Position numbers and translations under genes: made by a program. The notes beneath the pieces are model-generated. The model saw only the letters and a list, made by a program, of their open reading frames with translations, ran no database searches and had not been told where the DNA came from. Positions 24,201-32,365 of a DNA stretch of 33,312 nt are shown here, piece by piece; positions within the stretch are counted from its first letter, which is position 1; each line of letters opens with the position of its first letter. The stretch is taken from NCBI GenBank assembly GCA_012719225.1, contig JAAYAT010000246.1, forward strand, positions 1 through 33,312, in the 5' to 3' direction. This DNA comes from Verrucomicrobiaceae bacterium. Its GTDB lineage: Bacteria; Verrucomicrobiota; Verrucomicrobiia; Verrucomicrobiales; DEV007.

Positions 24201-24908
24201 GTTTTTGACGAGGAGGAGACTCTGGAAGCGGAAGGCGACGACGGAGTGTTCGTCGTCCGAGGTGGCGATGGTGATGTCGGCCGGTTCCCCGGTGGAAAGA
24301 ATGAGAGACTCGAGCCGGTGGCTGTCCTCGCCCGAGTGGAGTCCTTCGCTGGTGAGGGCCTCGGCCTTGCTCAGTTGCGAGAGTTCGCTGGTGTTGAGCT
24401 GATAGACGATGTTGATCGCCTCGGAGGCGACCCCGAGCGTCGTCATGAATTGGTAGAAAGTGATGAGGTTCTCCTTGGGCAGCCCGGCGCGGCTGATGAG
24501 GACGTAGAGCTGCACCCCGAGGAGCACCTTGTCCTCGAGGGGGAGACGTCCGGCGAGGTCCGAGGCGATCGCCTCGAGATCCTGGCGGCGGCGGAGGGAG
24601 CGGATGAAGAGCTGCTTCAGTTCGGTGTAGACCGTCTCGGGAAAATCGTAGCGCAGGAAGCCGAGGATGGAGTCGATCTCCGCTTCGACGACCCGGCCGT
24701 CGAGTTTGGTGAATCCCGCGAAGACCTCGATGAGCATGGGCAGCATGCTCTCCTTGGTGCGCGGCATCTCGTTCTTGAGGAAACTGCGTGAGAAACGATC
24801 CCAGAATCGGCTGCGGCCTCGGGGGAGGCCGGCTTCGGTCCGGGTTTTTTTCCCGGCCGACCCGATTTCACTGACCGGGTCCCGCAGGGTGGAAGAGGGT
24901 TTCGACAT
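21216..24908 (-). CDS. ABCG-type ABC transporter with TerB-like N-terminus and FHA-like regions
   Basis: This 1230-residue single-chain half-transporter has, in order, a TerB-like helical domain (about 55-170, MLIEVFAGFTKLDGRVVEAE) and beta-rich regions resembling degenerate FHA domains (about 200-285 and 400-465). The ABC ATPase follows (about 477-705), with Walker A GPSGCGKST at 511-519, Q558, signature LSGGQ at 617-621, Walker B IYLFDEP at 637-643 and H673. An ABC2-type membrane domain (about 815-1000) comes next, then a long extracytoplasmic or linker part and a last helix near the C-terminus (about 1200-1220). The ATPase-before-membrane order is that of ABCG/White exporters. TerB links such proteins to envelope stress systems, but the substrate is unknown. 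All ATPase motifs are intact. Confidence 0.88.
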   Translation of the reverse strand: MSKPSSTLRDPVSEIGSAGKKTRTEAGLPRGRSRFWDRFSRSFLKNEMPRTKESMLPMLIEVFAGFTKLDGRVVEAEIDSILGFLRYDFPETVYTELKQLFIRSLRRRQDLEAIASDLAGRLPLEDKVLLGVQLYVLISRAGLPKENLITFYQFMTTLGVASEAINIVYQLNTSELSQLSKAEALTSEGLHSGEDSHRLESLILSTGEPADITIATSDDEHSVVAFRFQSLLLVKNLGPGPILARGRQVNAGEFCRVYEGQSLIIGEEVLAFEDLVFYFNTKKNLSSVQLYLAQDSNRNHFIEKVRTKQSYLRVSFGLKIQVEVLNATEAVIGKRALHKGDTFEVTSRERLDFPDHTEISFDDLRRKARELGGRFSLPPNRTVYLVSNDPGQLSPGDILLSPGTSGKILLRIRCDNSTKTGLLEVIESERPVAVEGGVVRGQAPLKDGSVISLGSDQYLRCLFSEGIIEEERNVISTLKVRDVSHSYDRKIPALDGVSLSIQRGEMVCIIGPSGCGKSTLLKAIGGQLKPRGGRIDLNGVELYTEHEHLKSYIAIIPQDETFDPLLTVEENLDTAAAIRAPHFPVLERRRRVDSKLIELGLNEIRHRLAGDQETKSLSGGQRRRLNAGMDMIGIADIYLFDEPTSGLSSKDSEHVLEVIRGLTHNKITLVSIHQPSSRLFHMFDKVLLLDNGGKMAFFGTPTQILEYFHEARKQEGIYTSAAPLGDGDSSANLTPDFIFDVLETPLRDLGGDVIFERDNRGNLIPARRFNSAFWSDRFQTYRLLEEVNLRELDADTSQTSSLQKTPQAPPRKPRHDWVRFSNQFKRAFLSKLRNRANLATTLLEAPALAILIAMVMRYSEDGAYNFANAFHIPTYLFLGLVVALFLGMTNSAEEIIRDRNLLQRERHHGFRVSGYIIGKYLSLGFFALIQCVIYLLIGNAILGIRDMFLHNLLWMFLTSFVGIAAGLFISSIVSSPKTAINIIPLILIPNIILGGALIKYDEMNRSFDIIQNIRQWFVPEDEKEEASRLKVPTICHFMPLRWSYEAVIIAHAEHNPASTLTNYIEREIQKFSRIPLDQDLTEAQHERLYQFKQALAVIHGIKGESPRQVSRQLKSIREALEEGRFDPEPYYETTGTGEKTYSVGDLYLNSKVQDLFVRAEVEREDYRKKANPPNIFFGAERQYRFPRRSETPLFAFTVKTLDLNLFAMIMFIVVAFFSLRFSLKRQLQKV

Positions 24909-25026
24909 GTTGGCCTGGGAAAAATGCTCCGGAACTTATACCACTTCCGCCGCGCTTGAAAACACGGGATCGAATTCATTGCCGCCTTCGCCCTTCGGGG
25001 CGGTGCCGCGGGAAAAGATCCAGAGT

Positions 25027-25086
25027 TACTAAAATTCTGCTTTTATTTATAATTATTATGGTTATTATATTCAGAATATCCAAGAA
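25027..25086. promoter_or_regulatory. AT-rich divergent promoter island
   Basis: About 60 bp of strongly AT-rich DNA interrupt an otherwise GC-rich region between the ABC transporter (minus) and the C39-like gene (plus). A TATAAT hexamer is present on each strand (25048-25053 on plus; 25064-25069 read on minus). Clear -35 boxes were not found. The wider gap is 24909-25086 (178 bp). A shared divergent promoter would tie the two genes together, but this is inferred from base composition and hexamers only. Confidence 0.45.
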
Positions 25087-26133
25087 ATGAAAGCTTTCCT
25101 CCGACCCGATGTTCCCGCCCCGGCCAAAGTGCTCCGCCTCGTCCGGCATCACCACGGCCTGCCGTCGGGGGAGAGCGACGTCATCCCCACGAGCGCGGCG
25201 ATGTGCCGCAAGGGGCTCGCGGGGGTCTGGCGCACGGGGGCGCGGCTCAATCACCTCAAGGCCCGCCGCCGTCGCATCCGTCTCGACGACATTCCGGCGG
25301 AGGCTTTCCCGGTGGTGCTGGAGCTGGGGCAGGGGAGTCAATTTCTCATTCTCCGGGAAAAACTCGACGAGGGTGGGACCGGCTCCTACATCGTGCAATT
25401 CCCCGATGCGAGGGAGTCGCTGGTCCGGGTCGAGCGCATCCGCGAGATCTACGACGGCACCTGCGTCTTTCTGCGTCCCCGCGCGGCGGCGGAGGAGAAT
25501 CCGGGAGAAACGGGGAGCGGCCCGGGCAGAGATTCCCGTCGGGGTTGGCTCGCCGGGCTGCGTTCGCGGATCGCTGCCTTCCCGATGAAACGCGGCGTTC
25601 TCGCGGCGATCACTTGTCATTTCCTGACCCTCGTGGGGGTGCTCGGCGTGGTCGTCTCGCACGGACTGGCTTTTCCCGGGGAAAATCAGGACCCGCTCGT
25701 TCCGGCGGTGGGGGTCTTCATGGCAGCGGCGGTGGTGGCGGGAATCCTCCGGCTGCGCCGCGAAGTCCTCAGCGGACGCTTGGCCGCCGCGCTGGTGGAC
25801 GGGATGTGCCTCCCGTTCTACGGGCTGGTGATGGTGGGGCTCGCCGGATGGATGGCAATGCCCTTTTTCGTCGTGGCCGCGGCGGTCGTCGTGGTGCTGC
25901 TGCTCTCGGACCGTCTCGGGCAGATGCCGTCGCGATTGCGCGAAATCCGTCTCCGCGTGGTCGGGGGCACCTTTTGCGCCGGAGCGGTGACGGGTGCCGC
26001 AGCCGTCTCGCTCGGCTTCCTCCCTCCCGCCGCCATGGTCGGTTGCCTCGTCCTGGGGACCTGCCTGATCGATTTCCTCATTGAGAGCGATGTTCTCTGG
26101 CAGGAGGTTCGCCTGGCCATTCTGACCCGGTGA
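25087..26133 (+). CDS. Orphan C39-like domain fused to a multi-helix membrane region
   Basis: This is a 348-residue protein. Residues about 11-132 resemble the degenerate, Cys-less C39 peptidase-like domain found at the N-terminus of type I secretion ABC transporters of the LapB/RTX kind (VLRLVRHHHGLPSGESD, then FPVVLELGQGSQFLIL and ending YDGTCVFLRP). A basic linker (133-168) follows, then about six hydrophobic helices (171-196, 203-222, 233-256, 257-274, 291-309, 313-332). There is no Walker A or signature motif, so the ATPase half of such exporters is missing. A C39-like domain normally binds the secreted substrate, so this may be a substrate receptor for a separate ABC protein. It is divergent from the ABCG-type transporter. 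No clear ribosome-binding site precedes the ATG. Confidence 0.7.
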   Translation: MKAFLRPDVPAPAKVLRLVRHHHGLPSGESDVIPTSAAMCRKGLAGVWRTGARLNHLKARRRRIRLDDIPAEAFPVVLELGQGSQFLILREKLDEGGTGSYIVQFPDARESLVRVERIREIYDGTCVFLRPRAAAEENPGETGSGPGRDSRRGWLAGLRSRIAAFPMKRGVLAAITCHFLTLVGVLGVVVSHGLAFPGENQDPLVPAVGVFMAAAVVAGILRLRREVLSGRLAAALVDGMCLPFYGLVMVGLAGWMAMPFFVVAAAVVVVLLLSDRLGQMPSRLREIRLRVVGGTFCAGAVTGAAAVSLGFLPPAAMVGCLVLGTCLIDFLIESDVLWQEVRLAILTR

Positions 26134-26213
26134 GCCCCGCGGTAACGCTCGCGATCCGTGGCGGGGAAAAGGTTTTGCTGGAAGGGATTCCCCCGTACCG
26201 CTAGGGTGGAACG

Positions 26214-27356
26214 ATGGAACCAATCACAATCCGCGAACTGAAACAGCAGGCTGGTCCGGTGCCGCTGATGGTGCGGTTCCCCGCCCAACTGGAGAAGTCG
26301 CTCGAGCGCGTCACCAAGACGGGAAACCCATACTACGAACTCACTTTCGCCGACGCGGAGGAGACCCTGGTGCTGCGGGTCTGGAACAACTCCCCCATGT
26401 TCGCGACCTGCGGACAGATGCGCGGCGGGACGTTTTTCGAAGTCTCGGGCGAGTTCGGACTCGGTAACGACGGCCGTTCCATAGATGGGAAAAGCTGGAC
26501 CGCTCGCGCGCTCAACGAGGAGGAAACCGTCGGCGTTCTCGGCGGTTCGCCCGAGCTGCGCCGCAAGCAGGCGGTCGATTATGCCTTCATCGAATCGGCC
26601 GTGGCCGGTCTCGCGGACCCGCGGCTGCACCACCTCTGCCGCGCTTTTCTGGAGCGCTTCGGCACCCGCTTCCGCCGCACTGGAGCGGCTCGGGATTATC
26701 ACCATGCCCGGCGCGGCGGTCTCGTCGAACACGTCTCCCAGATGATGCGCTCGGCGATACAGATCTGCGAGGCCTATCCCATGCTCAATCGCGATCTGCT
26801 CGTGACCGGGGTGCTCTTTCACGATGTCGGCAAACTCTGGGAAAATGTCTATGCGGTGAACGGTTTTTCCATGCCCTACAGCGAGATGAGCGAGTTGCTC
26901 GGGCACATTCCCCTGGGGATGGAAATCGTGAACAAATTCTGGCGCGAGATCCACGAGGATGAGGCGCTCAGCGCGGGTTGGAAAGAGCTCCAACCCGAGA
27001 GCGACCGCGTGCGCCTGCACCTGCTCCACCTCATCGTGGCGCACCACGGCGAGCTGGCCTTCGGCTCTCCGGTGGTGCCCAAAACGCCCGAGGCCCAGGC
27101 CCTGCATTACATCGACAATCTCGACGCCAAGATGGAAATGTTCGATCGCGGCTACCAGGTCGCGAACGAATTGGGGCGAAATGTCTACGATCGCGTCCGA
27201 CCCCTTCCAGGCCGACTGATCGCTCCGCTGGAAGCGTTCGTGCCGGAACCGACGGCGGAATCGGAGCCATCGGATCCGGTGGAAACGCAGGGGGAAGGCT
27301 GGATCACCGACGAACCCGAACCCACGCCGGAACCGGGATCGGACGAACCCTTTTGA
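26214..27356 (+). CDS. yhaM: YhaM-type 3'-5' exoribonuclease (OB fold plus HD domain)
   Basis: This 380-residue protein has an N-terminal OB-fold nucleic-acid-binding region (about 15-105, VRFPAQLEKSLERVTKTGNPYY) and a metal-binding HD domain (about 125-330). HD ligands are visible: H163/H164 and H173 in the HHARRGGLVEH stretch, H203-D204 (LFHDVGK), and the later VAHHGE motif. YhaM/CBF1-family enzymes degrade RNA or single-stranded DNA from the 3' end with Mn. The C-terminal ~50 residues are acidic and Pro-rich (EPEPTPEPGSDEPF), beyond the core, and probably disordered. It is 80 bp downstream of the C39-like gene, on the same strand, and converges on the ACT gene. Confidence 0.87.
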   Translation: MEPITIRELKQQAGPVPLMVRFPAQLEKSLERVTKTGNPYYELTFADAEETLVLRVWNNSPMFATCGQMRGGTFFEVSGEFGLGNDGRSIDGKSWTARALNEEETVGVLGGSPELRRKQAVDYAFIESAVAGLADPRLHHLCRAFLERFGTRFRRTGAARDYHHARRGGLVEHVSQMMRSAIQICEAYPMLNRDLLVTGVLFHDVGKLWENVYAVNGFSMPYSEMSELLGHIPLGMEIVNKFWREIHEDEALSAGWKELQPESDRVRLHLLHLIVAHHGELAFGSPVVPKTPEAQALHYIDNLDAKMEMFDRGYQVANELGRNVYDRVRPLPGRLIAPLEAFVPEPTAESEPSDPVETQGEGWITDEPEPTPEPGSDEPF

Positions 27357-27371
27357 GGGCAGCGGCAGGTC

Positions 27372-27896
27372 TCAGGAGGGATCGTTTTTCAGCTCGACCA
27401 TGAGGTCGGGGGCGATCGCCTCGATTTTTCCACGGACCGTGTCCGCATCGAGAGCGCCGGGCAGGAGAATTTTGGCGTTGGTTTTGAAAAGGCGCTCGCC
27501 CGACCACGGCGCTTGACTGCAATCGGTCGCGAGTTCGACGACATTCACTCCGAGCCGGGCGAGTTCCCCGGAAATCGCGCGGACGATGCCCTGGCGATCC
27601 TGCCCCACGATTTCGAGAGCGAGGGACTCGCCCGTTTCCTCGGTGCCGTCCTCTACGTCGGCGCGGTGGACGCTGGTCCGCAGCCCCGCGTTTTCGAGTG
27701 CCGCGAGAGCGTCGTGCAAGGCGGGGAGCGACTCCTCCGCGAGGACCACCTGGACCATGCCGGAGAACTGTCCCGCGAGCCGGATCATGCGGCTGCCTTC
27801 CCAGTTGCCCGAGGCCGCGGTGATCGCGGAGGAGAGTTGTTCGATGAGCCCGGGACGGTCGGGTCCGATGACACTGACAATGAGGGTGGTCTGCAT
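27372..27896 (-). CDS. Tandem ACT-domain protein, GcvR-like
   Basis: This 174-residue protein is made of two ACT domains: residues about 3-75 (LIVSVIGPDRPGLIEQLSSAI) and about 92-165 (LALEIVGQDRQGIVRAISGEL). This is the layout of GcvR, the co-regulator of the glycine cleavage operon, and of other amino-acid-sensing proteins. The Gly-rich ligand loops (GPDRPG and GQDRQG) are intact, so it can probably bind a small amino acid. No DNA-binding part or enzyme domain is present, and no glycine cleavage genes are nearby, so the regulatory target is unknown. It stands alone on the minus strand, 196 bp from the divergent VapBC start. Confidence 0.87.
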   Translation of the reverse strand: MQTTLIVSVIGPDRPGLIEQLSSAITAASGNWEGSRMIRLAGQFSGMVQVVLAEESLPALHDALAALENAGLRTSVHRADVEDGTEETGESLALEIVGQDRQGIVRAISGELARLGVNVVELATDCSQAPWSGERLFKTNAKILLPGALDADTVRGKIEAIAPDLMVELKNDPS

Positions 27897-28063
27897 GACG
27901 AGGGAGTGTAGCGGGAATCGAGGGAGAGGTCCAGCCCGCGTGAAGGATTATGCTCCCTCGCGGGACGTTGCGGAGTGGAAGGGGGCGACCGACCCCAAGA
28001 GCTTCGGCATTCCCACCTGTCGGCTCGGGTTCTCTTCCCGGTTCGGTAAGTTCTGTTGGACAC

Positions 28064-28092
28064 CAGATGTTGGTTGCTCTATCATCAGATGT
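28064..28092 (+). promoter_or_regulatory. Direct repeats upstream of vapBC, possible operator
   Basis: CAGATGT occurs at 28064-28070 and again at 28086-28092, 22 bp apart (two helical turns), the second directly abutting the antitoxin start. VapB proteins bind repeated or inverted sites at their promoter, so this pair is a candidate operator. The rest of the 27897-28092 gap shows no gene I could support. Confidence 0.35.
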
Positions 28093-28326
28093 ATGAGAAC
28101 AACTCTGGATCTCGATAAGCCGGTCCTCGACGGGTTGAAACGGCTTCAGAAAGAGGAAAAGGCGACCTTGGGAGAAATCGCTTCCCGACTCCTCGCCGAG
28201 GCATTGCGAAGTCGGGAGGAGTTTGGCCGGACCCGCTCGTCGACCCTGGCCTGGAGCACGGCTGACATGGGGGAAAAAGTAGATCTCGCCGACAAGGAAG
28301 CCCTCTACCGTGCTCTCGGCGAATGA
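28093..28326 (+). CDS. vapB: VapB-type antitoxin (ribbon-helix-helix)
   Basis: This 77-residue protein opens with the strand MRTTLDLDKPVLDGL and continues with the helix-turn-helix KATLGEIASRLLAEALRS, the standard N-terminal RHH of VapB antitoxins. The C-terminal half (about 45-77) is acidic and would wrap the toxin. The ATG at 28093 fits the fold exactly; the ATG at 28089 is out of frame. The stop overlaps the toxin start by 4 bp (ATGA). By family, it neutralises VapC and represses the operon. Confidence 0.88.
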   Translation: MRTTLDLDKPVLDGLKRLQKEEKATLGEIASRLLAEALRSREEFGRTRSSTLAWSTADMGEKVDLADKEALYRALGE

Positions 28327-28763
28327 GCTATTCGATCGACGCGAACCTCCTTTTGTACGCGAGCAACACCGCGTGTGACGAACACGCGGCAGCGCGTGCT
28401 TTTGTGCTCGGCCGGGTCGACGATCCGGACCTGTTTTGCCTGACATGGCCTACCGTTTTTGCCTATCTCCGCATCGTGACTCACCCATCTATCTTCCGGC
28501 GACCACTCTCGCCCGAGACCGCGTGGTCCAATTTGCGTGGACTCATGGACCTGCCGAGGGTTTGTCTGATCGGGGAGGAGGAGGACTTCCTCACACAGTA
28601 TGAGTTGGCGACTCAAGGTGTCGTCGTGCGCGGGAATCTCGTGCCCGACGCCCACCTCGCCGCTCTCCTTCATCAGCATGGCGTGAACCGTCTTTACAGT
28701 GCCGACACCGATTTCCGGAAGTTTCGTTTCCTTGAGGTCATCAATCCGCTCGAGACGCCCTGA
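28323..28763 (+). CDS. vapC: VapC-family PIN-domain toxin
   Basis: This 146-residue complete PIN domain has acidic positions visible in SIDANLLLYA (first strand), in the helix after DLFCLTWPTVFAYL where Glu is replaced by neighbouring residues, in VPDAHLAALL, and in ADTDFRKF near the end. This subgroup has a Trp-Pro-Thr in the second motif. Such toxins cleave tRNA or rRNA. The ATG overlaps the antitoxin stop. It lies 86 bp upstream of the NAD-salvage cluster, on the same strand, but the nrtR palindrome in between marks a separate control point. Confidence 0.87.
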   Translation: MSYSIDANLLLYASNTACDEHAAARAFVLGRVDDPDLFCLTWPTVFAYLRIVTHPSIFRRPLSPETAWSNLRGLMDLPRVCLIGEEEDFLTQYELATQGVVVRGNLVPDAHLAALLHQHGVNRLYSADTDFRKFRFLEVINPLETP

Positions 28764-28822
28764 AGCTCCCGTGATCGTGCACCAACGATCATTGCCTTCC
28801 CCTCTGTGAATATATTTGACTT

Positions 28823-28839
28823 AGTGTTAATTTAACACT
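28823..28839 (+). promoter_or_regulatory. Perfect palindrome at the nrtR start, probable NrtR operator
   Basis: The 17-bp sequence AGTGTTAA-T-TTAACACT is a perfect inverted repeat with 8-bp arms and a 1-nt centre. It ends 11 bp before the preferred GTG start of nrtR, so a bound dimer would block transcription or translation initiation. NrtR proteins regulate NAD genes by binding palindromes with TGT/ACA-rich arms, and they commonly autoregulate. The binding itself is inferred from position and family. Confidence 0.72.
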
Positions 28840-28849
28840 TTATTTGTGG

Positions 28850-29533
28850 GTGCCTTGCGTCTACGAATATTCTCGGCCCGCCCTGACGGTCGATTGCGTC
28901 GTCTTCGGGTTCGATGGGGGGGACTTGCAGGTTTTGTTGATCCGACGTGGCTTGGAGCCCTTCAAGGATCGCTGGGCGCTGCCAGGCGGCTTCGTTCATC
29001 TCGACGAAACCCTCGACGAGGCCGCCCGCCGGGAACTCGCGGAGGAGACCGGGCTGCGGGAGGTCTTTCTGGAACAACTCCACACCTTCGGTGCGGTCGA
29101 GCGCGATCCCCGCGAGCGCGTCGTCAGTGTGGCCTACTTCGCCCTGGTGAAACCGACCGCCGCCACCGCTGCGACGGACGCCGCCGAAGCGGAGTGGTTC
29201 CCGGTCGCCTCGATTCCTCCCCTCGCCTTCGACCACGCGGAAATCTTCGCCGCCGCTCTCGCCCGCCTGCGCGGCAAACTCCGCTACGACCCCCTCGGCT
29301 TCGAACTGCTGCCGCCGAAATTCACCCTGAGCCAACTTCAAGGTCTCTACGAAGCCGTCCTCGGGACCGCGCTCGACAAGCGCAACTTCCGTAAAAAAGT
29401 CCTCGGTTTTGATCTTCTCGTCCCGCTGAACGAAAAGCACCGGGACGGCGCCCATCGGCCCGCCCAACTCTTCCGCTTCGACCCGGCGAAGTATCGGCGT
29501 CTCAAGAAGCAAGGCTTCCTTTTTGAACTATGA
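28850..29533 (+). CDS. nrtR: NrtR: Nudix-related transcriptional regulator of NAD metabolism
   Basis: This is a 227-residue protein. Residues about 10-145 form a Nudix domain ([16 protein letters not shown] start). The Nudix box is complete: G-x5-E-x7-REL-x-EE-x-GL in GGFVHLDE followed by [11 protein letters not shown]. Residues about 150-227 form the winged HTH typical of NrtR ([15 protein letters not shown], then RNFRKKVLG and KKQGFLFEL). NrtR represses NAD biosynthesis genes and is released by ADP-ribose. Many NrtR proteins have lost the catalytic box; this one keeps it and may also hydrolyse a nucleotide. I prefer the GTG at 28850 to the TTG at 28844 because it yields the common V/M-P-x-x-Y start. 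The stop overlaps the draG-like start. Confidence 0.9.
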   Translation: MPCVYEYSRPALTVDCVVFGFDGGDLQVLLIRRGLEPFKDRWALPGGFVHLDETLDEAARRELAEETGLREVFLEQLHTFGAVERDPRERVVSVAYFALVKPTAATAATDAAEAEWFPVASIPPLAFDHAEIFAAALARLRGKLRYDPLGFELLPPKFTLSQLQGLYEAVLGTALDKRNFRKKVLGFDLLVPLNEKHRDGAHRPAQLFRFDPAKYRRLKKQGFLFEL

Positions 29534-30486
29534 GAACTCTGGCAATGACAAAGACCGACCGCATTCTCGGCGGACTCTACGGCTCGCTCGTCGGTGACGC
29601 CCTCGGCGTGCCGGTGGAGTTCGCCCCGCGCAGCGCCCGGACCGCGGACCCGGTGACCGGGATGCGGGCCTACGGCACACACCACCAACCGGCCGGAACC
29701 TGGTCGGACGACGGCGCCCTGCTGCTCTGCTCTGTGGAGAGTCTCGCCGAGAAGGGTGACGACCTTCAGGATATGGGCGGGCGTTTCGTGAAGTGGCTCG
29801 ATCAGGGGCACTGGACCGCGCACGGCGAGATCTTCGACATCGGCATCGCCACCCGGAGCGCCCTCGGGCGCATCCGGTCCGGCGTCCCGGCGGAGGAGGC
29901 GGGCGGACGCAGTCTGCACGACAACGGCAACGGCTCGCTCATGCGCATCCTGCCGGTGGCTCTGGCCTGCTCGGGATGGGACGACAACTTTCTCTCGGAT
30001 CGGGTGCAGCGCGCCTCGGCCATCACCCACGGTCACGGGCGCGCCCGCCTCGCCTGCGTTTTCCACGCTCTCTTCGTCTCGGAATTGCTCGCCGGACGGA
30101 CGCCGCAGGAGGCGCTGGAATCTTGTCGACGCCGTTTCCTGGCCCTGTTCGCCGACCATCCCGAGATGCCGGTGTTCCGGGATCTTCTCTCCGAACCCTT
30201 GGCGGACCGGTCCCCCGACGGGATCGGATCGAGCGGCTATGTGATGGACACCTTGACGGCGTCTCTGTGGTGTCTGCTGACGACAACGAGTTTTTCCGAA
30301 TGCGTCCTCAAGGCCGTCAATCTCGGCGACGACACCGACACCACTGGCTGCGTCGCCGGAGGGTTCGCCGGGCTGCTCTATGGCAGGGAAGCGATCCTGG
30401 CGGAGTGGGTCGCGGCCTTGCCGAAGCGGGATGACTTGGCGCGGCTTTTCGAGCGTTTTGTTGAATCTTTACCTTCCAGTTCGTGA
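29530..30486 (+). CDS. ADP-ribosylglycohydrolase (DraG-like)
   Basis: This 318-residue protein has the DraG family metal-binding motifs: the N-terminal [27 protein letters not shown] in place of the usual [18 protein letters not shown], and the C-terminal [14 protein letters not shown]. It is expected to remove ADP-ribose from proteins or nucleic acids, with two Mg ions. Free ADP-ribose is the effector of NrtR, encoded just upstream, so the pair may form a feedback: DraG releases the ligand that derepresses NAD salvage. The ATG at 29530 overlaps the nrtR stop by 4 bp; a second ATG at 29545 is possible. The stop overlaps the next GTG. Confidence 0.9.
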   Translation: MRTLAMTKTDRILGGLYGSLVGDALGVPVEFAPRSARTADPVTGMRAYGTHHQPAGTWSDDGALLLCSVESLAEKGDDLQDMGGRFVKWLDQGHWTAHGEIFDIGIATRSALGRIRSGVPAEEAGGRSLHDNGNGSLMRILPVALACSGWDDNFLSDRVQRASAITHGHGRARLACVFHALFVSELLAGRTPQEALESCRRRFLALFADHPEMPVFRDLLSEPLADRSPDGIGSSGYVMDTLTASLWCLLTTTSFSECVLKAVNLGDDTDTTGCVAGGFAGLLYGREAILAEWVAALPKRDDLARLFERFVESLPSSS

Positions 30487-30884
30487 ACACCGATCTCCAA
30501 GTCCATCATCCCAGACGTCACGGTTTCCGTTTTTCGATTTGGGACGCGGTGATTCTGCTCGTTGGCGGAGGAGTCGTCCTACGTCTGTGGCAAGCCTCCA
30601 ACCCGCTCTGGTGGATCGCGGCGATGGCCCTCGGACATTTCTTCCTATTTTGCAATGTGTTCCTGGTTTGGAGACGATGGGAACTGCTTTGGGCGGCGGC
30701 TTTCACTATGAACATGACGCTCCATTTGGCCTTCGATTTCCCGATGCCGTGGTCGGTTCTGCTTTGCCAATTCCCCCTAACCTTGTTTGTCATCTTTCGG
30801 CAGATTCGTTCGCCGTGGTATCATGGCATTTGCGCGGAAACCTTGAACCCCAGACTCGAGGACTATCTCAACGACCGACTTTGA
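30483..30884 (+). CDS. Small membrane protein of unknown function in the NAD cluster
   Basis: This 133-residue protein starts at a GTG overlapping the draG-like stop (GTGA). It has about four hydrophobic segments (22-38, [15 protein letters not shown]; 44-62, [18 protein letters not shown]; 66-85; 92-106, [16 protein letters not shown]). The C-terminal part [19 protein letters not shown] is polar and probably cytoplasmic. I do not recognise the family. It ends 4 bp before pncB. The coupling to draG-like and pncB suggests a role in nicotinate or nicotinamide handling, perhaps uptake, although four helices is small for a transporter. This role is speculation from context. Confidence 0.75.
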   Translation: MNTDLQVHHPRRHGFRFSIWDAVILLVGGGVVLRLWQASNPLWWIAAMALGHFFLFCNVFLVWRRWELLWAAAFTMNMTLHLAFDFPMPWSVLLCQFPLTLFVIFRQIRSPWYHGICAETLNPRLEDYLNDRL

Positions 30885-30888
30885 CGCC

Positions 30889-32334
30889 ATGACCCCCAAC
30901 ACTCCGCTCCTCACCGATCTCTACCAACTCACCATGGCTGCGGGCTATTGGAAATGCGGCAAGGCGGAGCAGGAATCCGTATTCCACCTTTTTTTCCGCA
31001 CGCTGCCCTTCGGGGGCGGTTACGCGCTTGCCGCCGGACTCGGGGACGTGGTGGAATGGCTGGAGCACTTCCGTTTTGCCGACACGGAACTCGATTACCT
31101 CGCCTCGCTGGAGGGCGGAGACGGCTCACCGCTCTTCGAGCGCGGTTTTCTCGATTACCTCGGGAAAATGCGCTGGCGCTGCGACCTCGACGCGATCCCG
31201 GAGGGCACCGCGGTCTTCGCCCACGAACCGCTCCTCCGCGTGCGCGGGCCGCTGCTGCAAGCGCAACTGGTGGAGACGGCGCTGCTGAACATGGTGAACT
31301 TTCAAACGTTGATCGCCACGAAGGCCGCTCGCGTCTGCGAGGCGGCGCGGGGCGAGCCGGTCCTGGAATTCGGCCTGCGACGGGCGCAGGGACCGGACGG
31401 TGCCGTGATGGCGAGCCGCGCCGCCTTCATCGGCGGCTGCGCGGCGACCTCGAACGTGCTCGCCGGTCTGCGACACGGGATTCCGGTGCGCGGCACCCAC
31501 GCCCATTCCTGGGTGATGGCCTTCGAGAACGAGCCGGAGGCCTTCGCCGCCTACGCGGAGGCCCTGCCGAACAACTGCGTTTTTCTCGTCGACACCTACG
31601 ACACTCTGGATGGGGTCCGGCACGCGGTGGAGGTGGGACGACGGCTGCGCGAGCGCGGGCACGAGCTGTCCGGCATCCGGCTCGATTCGGGCGACCTCGC
31701 CTGGCTCAGCGTGGAAGCGCGGCGAATCCTCGACGAAGGCGGCTTTCCCAAAGCCTTCATCGCGGCGAGCAACGATCTCGACGAACACCTCATCGAGAGC
31801 CTGAAACACCAAGGCGCGGAAATCGGGGTGTGGGGCGTGGGCACGCGCCTCGTCACCGGCGGCGAGCAAGCGGCGCTGGGCGGCGTCTACAAGCTCGGGG
31901 CGATCCGCAACGAGACGGGCGTGTGGGAGCCGAAAATCAAGCTCAGCGAGCAGGCCGCGAAGACGAGCCATCCCGGCATTCAACAGGTGCGCCGCTTCAC
32001 CCTCGACGGAGAATTCCGGGGCGACGCGATTTTCGACGAGGAGGTCGGACTCCCCGGCCCCGCCACCATCGTGCATCCGTCCGACGCGACGAGGACGAAG
32101 GAGATGTCCGGGCAGGCGACCTGGGAGGATCTGCTCGAGCCGGTCTATCGCGGCGGGAAATTGGTGATGGACCTGCCGGATCTGCCCCGGATCCGACGGC
32201 GCGGACGCGAGCAACTCGCTAGGTTGCATTCGTCGGTGAAGCGCCTGCGGCATCCGCACGAGTATCCCGCCGGGCTGGAGCGCGGCCTGCACAAGCGGAA
32301 GGTGGAGATGATCCGACAGGCGAAGGCGCGTTGA
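30889..32334 (+). CDS. pncB: Nicotinate phosphoribosyltransferase
   Basis: This 481-residue enzyme makes nicotinate mononucleotide from nicotinate and PRPP with ATP, the entry step of NAD salvage. Recognisable features are the N-terminal [15 protein letters not shown], the [17 protein letters not shown] stretch, [17 protein letters not shown], the catalytic-His segment [12 protein letters not shown] (about residues 202-213), VFLVDTYDT and [12 protein letters not shown]. The length is that of the long bacterial type. It begins 4 bp after the membrane gene, so it is in the same transcript as nrtR. Downstream a PIN toxin-antitoxin pair separates it from pncA. Confidence 0.95.
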   Translation: MTPNTPLLTDLYQLTMAAGYWKCGKAEQESVFHLFFRTLPFGGGYALAAGLGDVVEWLEHFRFADTELDYLASLEGGDGSPLFERGFLDYLGKMRWRCDLDAIPEGTAVFAHEPLLRVRGPLLQAQLVETALLNMVNFQTLIATKAARVCEAARGEPVLEFGLRRAQGPDGAVMASRAAFIGGCAATSNVLAGLRHGIPVRGTHAHSWVMAFENEPEAFAAYAEALPNNCVFLVDTYDTLDGVRHAVEVGRRLRERGHELSGIRLDSGDLAWLSVEARRILDEGGFPKAFIAASNDLDEHLIESLKHQGAEIGVWGVGTRLVTGGEQAALGGVYKLGAIRNETGVWEPKIKLSEQAAKTSHPGIQQVRRFTLDGEFRGDAIFDEEVGLPGPATIVHPSDATRTKEMSGQATWEDLLEPVYRGGKLVMDLPDLPRIRRRGREQLARLHSSVKRLRHPHEYPAGLERGLHKRKVEMIRQAKAR

Positions 32335-32365
32335 CCCAAGAGAGCGAAACGGCTAAACTTCCATT

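Noticed and set aside
27897-28092. Small gene between the ACT protein and vapB
   Set aside because: No frame with a credible start, composition or motif was found. Only a pair of CAGATGT repeats stands out.
28844-28849. TTG start for nrtR
   Set aside because: The GTG at 28850 gives the usual NrtR N-terminus and leaves more room behind the palindrome. TTG remains possible.
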